Shown: piece after piece, positions 1 to 10,548 of the stretch
How the letters are laid out: every line of letters begins with the position of its first letter
How positions within the stretch are numbered: the first letter of the stretch is position 1
DNA from: Ostrinia nubilalis
Taxonomy: Eukaryota > Arthropoda > Insecta > Lepidoptera > Crambidae
Assembly (NCBI RefSeq): GCF_963855985.1
Contig: NC_087117.1
Location: forward strand, 1,995,001-2,059,000
DNA: 64,000 bases
Direction of reading: 5' to 3'
The notes under the pieces: model-generated
Database searches by the model: none
Told to the model about the DNA's origin: nothing
The model's input: the letters and a program-made list of their open reading frames with translations, nothing else
Program-made: the position numbers and the translations under genes

Positions 1-72
1 GGCCAGTGGGAAAATGTCAATATTTACCATTCCATCGCAGTTGTCGCGGGTGTAATTGAGCACCTTCCCAGT
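1..72 (-). pseudogene. Degenerate partial copy of slik exon 2
   Basis: On the minus strand this stretch resembles the exon at 209-334 with its middle part missing. Both regions share GGCCAGTGGGAAAA (1-14 and 181-194) and a run like TTGTCGCGG-TG-TTGA-CACCTTC. The copy keeps a donor-like ATG|GTAAAT at its 3' end. It lies downstream of the real exon on the coding strand, that is, in the next intron. The frame is broken, so it is not expected to be coding. This is inferred from similarity by eye. Confidence 0.45.
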
Positions 73-208
73 TGTCCCCAGTGAGGGAAATTGCGAATGA
101 TTTTTGCTAACATGTCCTCAATTCAACATAAGAAGACTGGGAAATTTTTGTGATCAATCTTCCCAGGTGACTCCAGTGGGGGCCAGTGGGAAAAATTTTT
201 TTTCTTAC

Positions 209-334
209 CTTTCCAAAAGCGCCATCGCCGAGCTCCCCTATCATGTCCCAGTGTTCATTGGGATCGCAATTGTCGCGGATGTTGTTGAACACCTTCTTCT
301 TTTTCGCGTCATTGCCGCCACCTAGGTGCAGCAC
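209..334 (-). CDS. slik: slik (STE20-like kinase, SLK/LOK family), coding exon 2
   Basis: This 126-nt phase-0 exon has acceptor TTACAG|GTG and donor GGAAAG|GTAAGA. It encodes 42 residues: a glycine-rich VLHLGGGNDAKKKK segment, then the start of the protein kinase domain. The glycine-rich loop ending GELGDGAFGK is the SLK/STK10/Slik signature and would coordinate ATP phosphate. The DPNEHWDMIGELGD stretch matches the DP-E-W-IIGELGD stretch of this family. Family members are membrane-associated Ser/Thr kinases; Drosophila Slik acts on moesin and in growth control. Downstream exons lie before the window. The exon joins in frame to the 27-nt exon at 1508-1534. Recognition is firm; function is from the family. 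Confidence 0.9.
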
Positions 335-439
335 CTGTAATAGCGGGCAAAATAATATCGTCAGTCTTGTGGAATTGCCAAACTTATGTGGCAGTGGTCA
401 GGGCATATAGCTCGTAGAACTGATGGCCGTTGGGCAGGG

Positions 440-600
440 TAAATACAAAGTTTAGCGTGGATTAACGGGGAGTTTCGCCGAATTTTGTCAGTGTGTGCGT
501 GCGCGCCGCATACGTATTGGCGCGCTCACATACAAACCGCGCTCGGTGCGTTTCTATGAAGATACTCTAAATCCTACTCATTTGTATTTACTCTGGTAAT
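440..600. mobile_element. Foldback MITE, single arm (family of 12046-12302)
   Basis: The sequence with GTCAGTGTGTGCGTGCG, CGCATACGTATTGGCGCGC and GCGTTTCTATGAAGA, ending in TACTCATTTGTATTTACTCTG, matches one arm of the palindromic element at 12046-12302. A third copy is at 58570-58705. Confidence 0.6.
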
Positions 601-602
601 AG

Positions 603-1212
603 TGACGAGTTTCTTACACATCTTCACTGGCACATTTATAGCCCCAAAGCAGTGGTATGGTGGCCATACACGTTAGGGTTTGCATGATGGTTTTGACCGT
701 ACATGCTTAACCGACATGCAAACCCTAGCGTGTATGTTATAAAACTGTACAGTTATTGGTGCGTGTACATGCAACCTAACGAATATCAAAAAAGATATTT
801 TTGCCGCTCGGTTATGTTTGCGCACATGCATAACCGAGCGTGTGTGCGCCCTCTCATGCTTGCATGCACCACATTGCACAGTTTTCTCTCAGTCTCCTAT
901 AGTCTGTGGCAGTGAATGGTGGTGAATATTTAAGACACTCATGTGTTCTCCCTGTTGCAAGAAATCTTAATGTTACAGCTAGGTTTGGGCTGTGCGTTGA
1001 TAGATCACTATGTCAGTCAGTCACCTTTGAGTTAAATAAATTTAGATTGTACATGCAAACCCTAACGTGTATGTGCTATAGATAACTCGGTTATACCTGT
1101 CGGTTAAGCATGTACGGTCGTAACCATCATGCAAACCCTAACGTGTATGGCCACCAGTAGGGTAATACTGGGACGTGTAAAAGCGCCTTTAGACTATTTG
1201 CAAAAAAAATGT
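603..1212 (+). repeat. LINE-type 3' tail, split by an inverted-repeat element
   Basis: 603-657 and 1157-1212 together form a tail also seen at 10846-10995, 11392-11512 and 39325-39436. Its hallmarks are CACTGGC-CATTTAT, GAAGCAGTGGTAGGGT and ATACTGGGACGTGTAAAA. I infer the 3' end of a non-LTR element or SINE; the clade is not identified. Confidence 0.6.
658..1156. mobile_element. Inverted-repeat DNA element, probable 3-bp TSD GTA
   Basis: The ends TGGTGGCCATACACG and its complement are inverted over about 60 bp, including TTAGGGTTTGCATGATGG. The element interrupts the LINE-type tail; GTA occurs at 655-657 and again at 1157-1159. Internal TGCAAACCCTA-CGTGTATG repeats occur near both ends. No transposase is seen. 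A 3-bp duplication would fit PIF/Harbinger, but GTA is atypical, so the superfamily is uncertain. Confidence 0.65.
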
Positions 1213-1368
1213 GTCGGTGGTGTATCAAAAAGGACAATTTTTATTAGTATGTAGGGCCCATTTCAGGGATCTTACACACGTCCCAAATACAGCTTGCCCT
1301 ACCACCACCTCGGAACAACATATGGGCTGGTGCAGAAAACCAGTGATGGAAGAAACTCAGCATAAATA

Positions 1369-1490
1369 ATCATCATTTTAGCCATAGGACGTCCACTGCT
1401 GAACAAAGGCCTCAATGATTTCCATGTTGACCGGTTGGCAGCGGCCTGCGTCCAGCGCCTTCCTGCTACCTTTATGATGTCGTCGCGATT
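1369..1490 (-). mobile_element. RTE-like LINE 3' fragment
   Basis: On the minus strand it ends AGGACGTCCTATGGCTAAAATGATG. It encodes remnants of the usual QAAANRST-like and EAFVQQWTS-like C-terminus of the common lepidopteran endonuclease/reverse transcriptase LINE. It is short and 5' truncated. Confidence 0.65.
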
Positions 1491-1507
1491 TAGTATAGTA
1501 AGCTCAC

Positions 1508-1534
1508 CTTCTTCAGATTGTTAAAGAACGACAT
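1508..1534 (-). CDS. slik: slik coding exon 1 (27-nt start exon)
   Basis: The exon encodes MSFFNNLKK and ends at AAG|GTGAGC in phase 0. Fused to the exon at 209-334 it gives MSFFNNLKK-VLHLGGG, matching the MSF-NLKK-VFHLGGG type of start of insect Slik proteins. The ATG is preceded by ACACAAA, with A at -3, an acceptable insect start context. No upstream in-frame alternative is needed. It is too short for routine ORF finding and was located from the expected N-terminus. Confidence 0.85.
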
Positions 1535-1900
1535 TTTGTGTGTTGCGCGCCACCCGGCGCGCGATGCTCAACCGTCTTTACTCATGGCTGCTGCCCGCTC
1601 GACTCTCTGCAACAAACGATATACAACTTCAGATGTTGCTGCGACATTCCCATCAACTGACATTTATCAACAATAGCAGCCCGACGCGAAGTACCGTATT
1701 TGTGGTGTCAAACCCCAGAAGGGGGAGAATTGACTATGAGAAGGGACATGGATTAGAGAAATTTGTAGGGAGTCAAGCAAAGCGCCCGGGGAAAAGAGCC
1801 CAGAGCAAGTACCCGCGCGCTCTCCCGAGATTCGGTTCGTACGCCGTGAGGCAGGCGAAAACTGTTTTGGTAGCCCGCAAAAGTTAAATAAACTGAACAG
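1535..1900 (-). promoter_or_regulatory. slik: Putative slik 5' UTR and promoter region
   Basis: The sequence upstream of the slik ATG is unusually rich in CG for this window (CGCGCCGGGTGGCGCGC near the ATG), with no obvious 3' splice site before the start codon. A transcription start within this stretch is therefore likely. An open frame on the plus strand (1540-1887) matches nothing I recognise and is probably chance. No TATA box was identified. Confidence 0.35.
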
Positions 1901-2028
1901 AATGATTGAAAATGAAAAATGTTTTATTTCACTCTTCTAAACTGCACCTTGCAGTCTACCGTTGACATATTTTCGGGCATAGTAGACCTCACAGGTCAAA
2001 AGTTTGGCCACCCCTGCTGTACACTGTA

Positions 2029-2188
2029 CAGCAATGGTTCCCAAACTTATTTGTGACGCGCCCCCTTTCGACCATATAAAAAACTCAAGCAGTCTGGAAT
2101 GCATTCTCTCAGCGGTCGCAGGTTTCTTACAGATGGCCCGCGCCCCCCTTTAAAGTCTTTGCGCCCCCCACTTTGGGAACCAATGCTG
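2029..2188. mobile_element. hAT-like MITE
   Basis: The ends CAGCAATGGTTCCCAAA and TTTGGGAACCAATGCTG form near-perfect terminal inverted repeats of the CAG-GGTTCCCAAA type common in hAT MITEs. The element is 160 bp. The flanks (ACTGTA / TACAGT) are palindromic rather than a clean direct duplication. Confidence 0.7.
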
Positions 2189-2280
2189 TACAGTGATGCG
2201 GCAAAATGTTTGCGGTGCGGCGCCGCACCGCACCGTGTGGCTTCTCCCTCAACAGATATCACATCTAGGTAATCACTACA

Positions 2281-2444
2281 CAGTATAAAACAAAGTCGCT
2301 ATCCACTGTCTGTCCCTAAGTATGATTTAGATCTTTAAAACTACGCAACGGATTTTGATACGGTTTTTTAAATAAATACAGTGATTCAAGAGGAAGGTTT
2401 ATATGTATACTTAGCACCCGTGCGAAGCCGGGGCGGGTCGCTAG
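2281..2444 (+). mobile_element. Helitron-like element, 3' end
   Basis: The sequence ends GGGTCGCTAG|T, with GCGAAGCC-GGGCGGG upstream. CTAG before T is the canonical Helitron 3' end. The body (AAGTCGCTATCCACTGTCTG) differs from the main family at 6898. Confidence 0.55.
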
Positions 2445-3335
2445 TAATTTATAAATGATTGGATTTCGAAGGAACAAATATCCATTCTCACAAACATTAG
2501 CGTTTATAATATTAGTATAGAAATATCAATATAGCTGACTCATTAATTATTAAACATTTATTAAAACTATCGAAAGTTGTTTAAATTAAATTACGTAATT
2601 TTACGCTTGGTTTATTAGGCCTAACTTATTTTAATATTATTAATACGAGTGAAATTAAACATGTTTTATCTAAGAAACTACTTCGAGTTTTTCCAAAATA
2701 TTTTCTGGGCCTTTAAACTAATCTTGTTTAAATTATTATTTAAACTTTTTGTTCACATTCGCTTCAGCGTATATTGAATACTTATGTGTAGTGAGTATTG
2801 CCAATAAATATCTGTTTGTTTGTCGCTTCAAATCTCCGAAACGTCAGAACTGATTTGGATGGGACTTTCACTGGTCGATAGCGAATTTTACAAGAACTTT
2901 TATTTAAGAAAAGTTATTGGTTTCTGCGTAAAGAAACTCAAGTCCCTTTAAGGTTCAAGTTATATTGCCATTTTAATGTGAACCTTAAAAGACCTTTACC
3001 ATAAGGTCGAAAATAATTTAAAAATTTCAATATATTATCCGCTAGTGTTAAACAAGTAAAACATATCAACTAACATTACAAAGCTCGCGTTGCGACCACA
3101 CCCAGTCCGCATATTTCCTTATTTGCTGTTGTGTCTTATGTCCACGACAATAAGAGTTATTTTCGTTTGTGATCCACGCTATCTAGGCAAGGACGTTCGC
3201 AAGGTTGCTCAAAATGGCGGTATTTAACACAAACTAATAAGGATGGGTATAAGAAAACAATGGGAGTGTTACAAACAAATGATAATAGCTCCTAGTCTAG
3301 ACAAACAGATTTTTTTATAAAGATTTAGCAACTAA
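2445..3335. other. AT-rich intergenic DNA
   Basis: I see no gene. A short degenerate repeat (AAATCTCCGAAACGTCAGAAC) near 2830 resembles the interior of Helitron-like elements elsewhere in the window. Confidence 0.5.
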
Positions 3336-3524
3336 GGCTGGTTTTAGTGTCACGCGGACCGTCCGGTGCGGACCCGCTCCGCACGGCCAATCTGTATGAA
3401 CTTCTAGGGAGCGTTTTAGAGTAATGCGGCCCGGAGGAACCGCTCCGCTCCCTAGTAGCAGTTCATACAGATCGGCTGTGCGGAGCGATCCGCACTGACA
3501 GTCCGCGTTACACTAAAACCAGCC
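3336..3524. mobile_element. PIF/Harbinger-like palindromic MITE, TSD TAA
   Basis: The ends GGCTGGTTTTAGTG and CACTAAAACCAGCC are perfect inverted repeats, with TAA on each side (3333-3335, 3525-3527). The interior is GC-rich and largely palindromic (GCGGACC / GGTCCGC types). A 3-bp TAA duplication fits PIF/Harbinger. Confidence 0.75.
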
Positions 3525-3527
3525 TAA

Positions 3528-3705
3528 GTAGCGGCCGCCGCCCGCAACTCCGTACGCATGGATTGCGTTTTACCCCCTTATGGGTTGAATTTTGCAAAAT
3601 CTAAATGAGCACCTACGTTCTAATAGGAACCCCCAAAATTTGAGACTCCTAGCACTTGTAGTTTCTAAGATTTCGTGATGAGTGAGTGAGTGACTTTCGC
3701 TTTTA
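3528..3705 (-). mobile_element. Helitron-like element (second family)
   Basis: On the minus strand it starts with TATAAAAGCGAAAGTCACTC, then ATCACGAAATCTTAGAAACT and AAGTGCTAGGAGTCTCAAAT, and degrades toward GGCGGCCGC at its 3' end. It is the same family as the mini-element at 37654-37779. Confidence 0.55.
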
Positions 3706-4462
3706 TAGATAACTATAGATTTTGTGCAATACAAAAAAGTATCAAAGGATTTTTCCAGTGTTGCAGCACTGGATGCGTTCTACGGGCAGTGGTCAGGTCA
3801 AAGCATAAAGTTAATATTCCTTCGGAACCACTAAAACCACGAGCTGTCAAACGAAACCAATTTCGGATGACACTGGATATCATTTGTGTCACGTGTGTCA
3901 GTGTCAGGATTATTTCACTGTGTCCGTTTTGTACGATAAATCAATCACTGAACCAGTCATCACGTTTCTGAAGCACTATTTCTCACAAACATCCACGATT
4001 TCACTCACGCAACATCTGAAAATATCTCAGAGTTCAGATTTTCAGCGTGCCACTAAGTACCTCTGAACTGTTAAATAGTTGCAAAAAACGGTTCTATTTG
4101 ACGTGACGGCGACGGCATCACGCGTCTTTATTTATCATACAGTGTTGCTGTTAGTGACATCTCGCTCGCTTAGTTCTTTGTTGCTCTATTCCGCTAGGTA
4201 TATTAACTTTATGGTCTGATCAGATCACATCAATATAAAATGTAGAGAACGACAATGTTGTTCATACATGATGCGGGCTGCGTTCAGTTTGACCTGACCG
4301 CCAACCAGCGGACCTAAGATGCGCGCTGCGATAAGTGGTTATCACGCCATTTTATCGATTTTGCCCATACATTTTGACGTCGATTAAGTATATCACGGCG
4401 CGCATCCTAGCCCGGCTGGATGCGGTGTCAAATCCTTATTGTAGTCCAAGAGAGATTGTAGT

Positions 4463-4494
4463 CCACGCAGGCGAAGCCGCAGGCGGAAAGCTAG
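4463..4494 (+). mobile_element. Helitron 3'-end fragment
   Basis: CAGGCGAAGCCGCAGGCGGA followed by AAGCTAG contains the 3' hairpin and CTAG end of the main Helitron family. Confidence 0.5.
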
Positions 4495-4701
4495 ATACGA
4501 AATTTCTTTCATTCACACACGGTAAACAAGTGGATATAAATATTTATTTTCGCTACGCGTAGGTGACGGATCATGATCATTCACAAAAATAGCACTCTTA
4601 GAAGACTTGATCAGATGATCATTTGACGTAGATAATAGTCCTCAGAGCATAGACTATTAATTTTCGTTTTAAAATAGCACATAATAATAATTAATTTACA
4701 A

Positions 4702-4857
4702 TCTATACTAATATTATAAAGCTGAAGAGTTTGTTGGTTTGTTTGTTTACTTGAACGCGCTAATCTCCGGAACTGCTGGTCCGATTTGAAAAATTATTTC
4801 AGTGTTAGATAGCACATTTATCGAGGAAGGCTATAGGCTATCTATCCGGAGTTTAGC
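4702..4857 (+). mobile_element. Helitron-like element, 5' end only
   Basis: It starts A|TCTATACTAATATTATAAAG and continues GAACGCGCTAATCTCCGGAA and GAGGAAGGCTATAGGCTAT, the 5' sequence of a widespread lepidopteran Helitron. The 3' end is missing; a foldback element follows at 4867. Confidence 0.65.
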
Positions 4858-4866
4858 TGTTTATGT

Positions 4867-5122
4867 GAGTCTTTCAGCGACTTGGCCTGGCCCATTTTTA
4901 GTTTGGTCCACGGGCCAAGTCGCTTGATTGAATTTTTAAATATTTTTTCTTTCGGCAACTGGGCCCACTCGATTCTAAAGATTTTTTATTGATTTGGTGC
5001 TCAATTTATTAATAAAACTTTGAAAGTGGGCCCAGTTTCCGGAAGAAAATATGAAAAAATTCAAACCGCGGCGACTTGGCCCGTGGACCAAGTTAAAAGT
5101 AGGCCAAGTCGCTGGAAGACTC
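4867..5122. mobile_element. Foldback MITE
   Basis: A left arm starting GAGTCTTTCAGCGACTTGG is mirrored by a right arm ending CCAAGTCGCTGGAAGACTC. The arms are about 100 bp and include GTCCACGGGCCAAGTCGC and GGGCCCA. The loop is AT-rich. A half copy is at 10549-10690. Confidence 0.75.
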
Positions 5123-5434
5123 GGGTCGTGCTCGTGGAGACTTAATGACTTGATGATGATGATTGTTATATTGAAAAGTATGAGTATACATTTACAATTT
5201 AACAAACTTTAATTGACTTAAACAGAATTCATTCAGTTGTCCAGCAAAGCATTTTATCAGTGACATTTCCGCTTACAGCCTGATAGGGACAAAAATAATT
5301 GATGACTACTTGAAAATGGTTGGCGAATGTTGGGGCAAATAATGATATAATTTCTATAAGGGATATTGTCTGAGAATCTCCTTCTTTTTTGAAGTCGGTT
5401 AAAAAGTACAGTCAACAGCGCATGCTATTAATTT

Positions 5435-5625
5435 TCGTTGCAAGATGGCTCTAATGACAACAACATATACGCATAACAAGCAGCAAATCGAACGCATAGT
5501 GTTGAATAGAGCTCTGTGATTGGTTTGTGTGTCACCCTGTGCGTCCACTTGCACTGTGAGACTTCATAGTAATGTTTGTGAATACGGGCGATAAAATATA
5601 TATCACAGTATTTAGCTTTATACAT
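5435..5625. mobile_element. Foldback MITE, single arm (family of 11258-11665)
   Basis: It shares CAGCAAATCGAACGCATAGT, GAGCTCTGTGATTGGTT and GTAATGTTTGTGAATACGGG with the arms at 11258-11665. Confidence 0.6.
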
Positions 5626-6897
5626 GTCATTTGTGACTAATAAGGAGCTTAATTTTTCATTATGAACCTCTTATGTACGGATCTGACTCACACTTGCCAG
5701 CTTTTTTACTATTGTTAATAACTGATCAAGAATTTTATTAAACTGCGTGTGTAATGAGATGATGCAAGAGCTTTTAATCGTAGACATAATGACGATATTA
5801 TGCGGTGACGTCATAAGGACGAGTGCAATCGTAGGGAAACATGCAAAACGCGGACTTCTCATCCCCGCGTTAGTCATGATGACATCACCGTTTGTTGGTG
5901 ACGCGTGGTCTAAGTCATGAAAACAGTCAAATGCGAGTTGAAATATATTTTCCTCAGCATTTAATCGCAGCTTTGCCTCAATTTTGGTCTGAGAGAAAGA
6001 CAGCATAATGTCACTCAGAAAATCAGCTGTTGTTCATTCAACAGCTGAGTTGCTGAGTTCCAGAGACCAATTCATATTGCTCTGTGGTGTTTTCACACAT
6101 GTTAATGTTAGTCAATATCTTTAACTTTTATCTCTACTTCTACATCTTTGTTTCCATTCGGAAATCTGTTTACTCCACAATATAAAGACGGTTTTCCAAC
6201 AGATATGGCCTGCTACATTTTAACTCTTCATTTTGGTCTTCTGTCGAATAACCTCGATCCGGATTTTATCCCTTAACAAGATCCCAAGCTGAGCTGCTAA
6301 TGTGATAATACTTTCACCGCCCCACACTAAATGCGTAAACGAACATTTTTAACGCACTCGCTCATCGCTTATACCGCAAGAGACAATATCCAATTGAGCC
6401 AGCAACGAGGGGCTTGACTTCTAATTGATCCGAGACTCAGATTAATTTGTGAAACTTTGACGTCTTTATTTCGACGCAATAAGAACTAGTTTGGAAGAGC
6501 TAGGGGTGGTTAGATAGGATTAGTTGTAGACTTGCAGTGACCCTTTGACCTGGCTGTGTGACTGTTTGACAGCCGCGTGGATTGGTGGTAGCGAACTACT
6601 ATGCCAGAGGTCGCGGTTTCTATCCAAATCGCATCAAAACAAACATTTGTATGAATTCTTTTTATCTGTTATGTATATCTTAAGATCTTAATTTGGAAAT
6701 TTGGAATGGATTATGTATGACATAGTTTTTGTATGGCAAACACAAACTTAGACGCCATTTTTTCCCTAACTCAATTGATTAATTCATTTATGTCAGGTCT
6801 ACTAAAAAACCTTTACAGTTCATATGAATTAATTGGATTTTCAGGGCTAGAATTTTGAGTTCATTTAAAGAAACTGTATCTCGGAATTATTGAACAA
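5626..6897. other. Intergenic DNA without recognised genes
   Basis: I see no convincing coding sequence on either strand. Short open frames have no recognisable motifs. A stretch at 6030-6075 has a local palindrome (CAGCTGTTG/CAACAGCTG). Confidence 0.5.
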
Positions 6898-7130
6898 CTA
6901 GCTTTCCGCCCGCGGCTTCGCCCGCGTGGAATTTTGTCTGTCACAGAAAAACTTTATCGCGCGCGTCCCTGATTCAAAAACCGGGATAAAAACTATCCTA
7001 TGTTCTTTCCCGGGACTCAAACTATCTCTATGCCAAATTTAATCAAAATCGGTTGCGAGGTTTAAGCGGGAAAGCGTAACAGACAGACAGACAGACAGAG
7101 TTACTTTCGCATTTATAATATTAGTTGGGA
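6898..7130 (-). mobile_element. Complete non-autonomous Helitron, A|T insertion
   Basis: On the minus strand the element begins TCCCAACTAATATTATAAAT and ends GGCGGAAAGCTAG, preceded by a GCC/GGC-rich hairpin. The base before it is A and the base after it is T, the textbook Helitron insertion between A and T without duplication. It contains (CTGT)n. It is 233 bp with no coding capacity. Confidence 0.85.
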
Positions 7131-7140
7131 TGGTGTTAAC

Positions 7141-8272
7141 TAGGGATGTTGCGGATCCACTTTTTTCCACATCCGCGGATGCGGATGCGGATGCGGATTT
7201 TAAGAGGCTCACATCCGCGGATGCGGATGCGGATGCGGATCTGTACAAAAAACTTAAGTGTTGGCTTAGTAGAGAAAGAAACACAGCCTTATTTATCATT
7301 TTTTATTTAATAATAAAGTAGAGAATGAATTACTTTTAGTAATTATTATATAACCTAATAATGAAATTTGAAAAACTGTCTTAAACTACACTTTTAGCTA
7401 AATTTTAGTTCATATGACAAATCTAAGATTTTGGATTCAAAATTCAGTTTTACGCAACTCGTAGGAACGGCCCTTATTAAAGAAATTACAAGTGTTTAAA
7501 TAGCTACCTAATTACCTATATAATTACCCAAAACTACTATAATATCATAAGGATAAATCAGCGATGTCAGACAATAATAAACGCCCGACGTAACAAAAAA
7601 AAATATTGCATAAAATATACCGGCATCATTTTTTATTTTCTGTAGCTTTTCGTTATTTGCTTTTTCAAACAAAACAAACTTCTTAGCGTGCATTGATTTC
7701 AAATGATTTATTAATGACGATGTTGTTCGGCCCTTTCGCGAATATGTTTTGTTACATATTTTACATTGCGATTTCTCCCGTTCGTTGTCCACAGGTTTGA
7801 AATACGTCCAAATTTCACTTTGGGTAGGTGTTGGCATAGTTCACTTATCCAAATAGTAAATAAAACTTTACTTAAGGTTCGTAATACGAATGAAGGTATT
7901 ACGTATTACGTTAAACAATACAGTTAGTTCAGTTCTTAACAATAAAATCAAACGTACGCTTCAGTTCTTGTCACTTGTCACAACTACTCACTAGTAATTA
8001 CAACAAAACAATAGCAAGACGCGCCACCGTCACTGATTCACTGAGGTCCAAAAACAAAAATCATTGCTTTCCTATTGGTCAATCAACACATTCGGTTGAC
8101 GCGCGCCACTCGCCGGGACTGCCCCTTTCTTTCTTGTCGCGACCTGCTACAAATCCGCATCCGCATCAGATCCTCGTCGATTTATGCGGATGCGGATGCG
8201 GATGCGAATGTCAAAATCAATGCGAATGTTCCGCATATGCGGATGCGGATGCGAATATTCGCAACATCCCTA
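7141..8272. mobile_element. hAT DNA transposon, internally deleted, TSD GTGTTAAC
   Basis: The ends TAGGGATGTTGCGGAT and ATTCGCAACATCCCTA are inverted, and GTGTTAAC flanks both sides (7133-7140, 8273-8280), an 8-bp duplication as in hAT. Subterminal (GCGGAT)n runs lie near both ends (about 7180-7245 and 8155-8260). The interior encodes only the N-terminal BED finger of a transposase on the minus strand (7508-7837); the catalytic part is missing. Confidence 0.9.
7508..7837 (-). pseudogene. hAT transposase remnant with BED zinc finger
   Basis: A 109-residue frame starts MPTPTQSEIWTYFKP and carries a BED-type finger: aromatic W/F residues near 10-13, C-x2-C at QCKICNK, then H-x4-H at LINHLKSMHAKK. 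In hAT transposases this domain binds the transposon ends. After about residue 70 the frame runs into unrelated hydrophobic sequence, so the dimerisation and RNase H-like catalytic domains are absent. It lies wholly inside the hAT element at 7141-8272. The finger is clear; the protein is not expected to be an active transposase. Confidence 0.75.
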
Positions 8273-8529
8273 GTGTTAACCACCCAACTCAAAATCCCAT
8301 CAATTTACCTATCTTTACTATGGACCTACGTCGACGACTCGTTTCTATTCACAGATGCACAACTTATTCAAATACATACATTCCACACAGAATGTCGTTT
8401 ATCAACCGGTCTTGGATCCATATTGTGTTAGATTTATTGACATACTAATTGTAGCTTGCGGATTCGTTCGCGTTTATTCGATAAAAAGTCACCTAATGAT
8501 AACAAAGTTGAGCAATGTGTTTTTTTTTT

Positions 8530-8765
8530 CTAGGGTAGGGCTTGTTTTATGTCCGCTTGGCTGGCTACCACCATCTTACCTAAGTATGTCGCCATAACAA
8601 CAATGTTAACAGCATTGTTGTGTTCCGGCAGTTAGAGGTAAGATAGCCAGTTCCTCCATGGTTGAGGATTCCGGGTGAAGCTCGCTTCCACCTTCGGCCT
8701 GATCGTCACTTACCATCAGGTGAGATACAGTCCAAGAGCTTCCTCGTTGTGGTTAAAAAAAAAAG
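8530..8765 (+). repeat. Interspersed repeat with poly(A) end
   Basis: It contains GATCGTCACTTACCATCAGG, then TGAGATACAGTCCAAGAGCT, TCCTCGTTGTGG and an A-run. The same end recurs at 9095-9155 fused to an RTE-like fragment. It is probably the 3' end of a SINE or LINE. An inverted GTTAACAGCATTGTTG / CAACAATGTTAAC is inside. Confidence 0.5.
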
Positions 8766-8936
8766 AATTATTATTTGATATTTCATCAAAATTGGTCGAA
8801 CTATTTAGGCATATACAAATGTCACAGACAGAGTAACTTTGCCATTTATAACATAGTATAGAATATTGGATACGAAATAATTTTGTGTCACACCCACGCG
8901 TCGAACGCCGTTACATTCGGCCGAGTTTTTTAAGGG

Positions 8937-9155
8937 AATTTTTTATGTTGACCACAACTGACAATACAGCAAGCTTGGCCGATGAAGAGATTCACAGGAA
9001 AACCAAAATGACCGACATAGTGGCAGTGGGCGGGGCACATAACTTGTAGATCATAGGCCGAAGACGTATCGTGGACCGATGATCTGGTGAAGGTCGCGGG
9101 ATCATCACTTTACATCAGGTGAGATGCAGGCCAAGAGCTTTCTCGTTGTGGATAC
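8937..9155 (+). mobile_element. Degenerate RTE-like LINE fragment joined to the repeat of 8530
   Basis: GGCGGGGCACATAACTTGTA and GGACCGATGATCTGGTGAAG are RTE-like C-terminal coding remnants. They run directly into TCACTTTACATCAGGTGAGA, so two repeats are fused. Confidence 0.5.
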
Positions 9156-10548
9156 GTTAATTACAAAATAAGCTTACTGCTTCTAGTTTCCACTGTTTTA
9201 AATTAGCGAACTAGGTCTGATTAATAAAACCATCTCATTAGTTAATTTAAATGCCCAAAACATTAATTTAGACGTTAATGTTACCTATTTATTTTAATGT
9301 TGGGCATTAGAAAACGTGTGTAAGTATTATGACGGACTCTTTTCATCCATTTTCCTAGTAACTTTAGCTAATCAATTGAAATTAACAAAAAGATACATAA
9401 TATTATCATCATTTTACGCTCTTTCACAAGGTTTTTATGTCAATTGACCAATGACCATATTATAAGCTTTCAAATAAAAATTCCAGGTAAAAAATATTAA
9501 TTTTGTTTACAAACCTATTATGGTAAGCAAAGGCACTAAAACATTTGAATTTCCTTCAGGTAATAAAGCACCCAAGGTATTTTCTATATTCTAAAATATT
9601 TTAGTATTAAAATTCTTTACCGGCTTGGAATTTACGAGGTTTTTGTGTACGGCCCTAGGAATGCGCAGGCGACGCCCCTATGTCTAAATAGATGCTAACT
9701 GGACAACGCGAAGTACAGTCGCGAGAAAAAGTGGCTACAATTTATTGATTTTTTTTTATATCTGTAATTTTTTTTTAAATCGCATCACGAATTGCTAAAG
9801 CCAGGCACTTTCATTTTACAAAATATCTAAGACAATGATTTTGAAGAAGTCAAGTTGTGAAGTGACATTCTGAAATACATTATGTAAATTATTTAATAAC
9901 TATAGTAATAAATTGTGCTCACTGTGTTTAATAAAGTCCATTCTATTCTATTTTAATGAAAATAGTATTTGTTTAAATATTAAAAATGTCTTTGCACTTG
10001 TCAATTCTAATATAATCTTATCATGGGTAAATAATGCGAATGTGATAATCGCAAACACAATAACTCAGTACGTCATTTTAAATCTACTTAATTTACAACT
10101 TTGAGGCTGACTTTTTAATTTTTATTATTTAGATTAATGATTACTTATTACGTAAAAGTATTTTTTATTTTTATTTAAAAAACCTATCGGCCAACTAAAA
10201 GTCGGTGGTCTGCGCCTAGGCTTATTGGCCCTTCGTTCTTACAATATTAAACTAGGATTTCTTTTGCAAAGAAGGCAAAAACATAAGAACTATACAACTT
10301 TTGAATCTAACATTGGCAAAATTGTGGTCACCAAGACCATCTATAAAAAAAAAGAAAAAAAAAAGAAAAGAAAAGAATAAGCTGTTAAGCCCTTTCTACA
10401 CAACCAAATGTGTGATCGAGTGTACTAACGCGTCCCTGCGCAGTGACACGCTTTCCAACCGACCTGTGCACGTGTTGAAATCTTTATTTGTTATACCCAA
10501 AAGGTATTTTGTTTAATTTATAATTTTACACTGAGATTTTTTAATATT
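9156..10548. other. AT-rich intergenic DNA
   Basis: I recognise no gene. A LINE-like tail (AATAAAGTCCATTCTATTCTA) is at about 9930 and a purine run of A and AAAG at 10336-10376. Confidence 0.5.

Larger units (their letters stand above)
335..1507 (-). other. slik: slik intron 1, filled with repeats
   Basis: This 1173-bp intron lies between the first two coding exons and has GT at 1506-1507 and AG at 335-336 on the minus strand. It holds one arm of a foldback MITE, a LINE-type 3' tail split by an inverted-repeat element, and an RTE-like fragment. No further exon is seen. Confidence 0.75.

Noticed and set aside
1540..1887. A 115-residue plus-strand gene overlapping the slik start
   Set aside because: No recognisable motif, and it lies over the slik 5' region; likely chance in CG-rich sequence.
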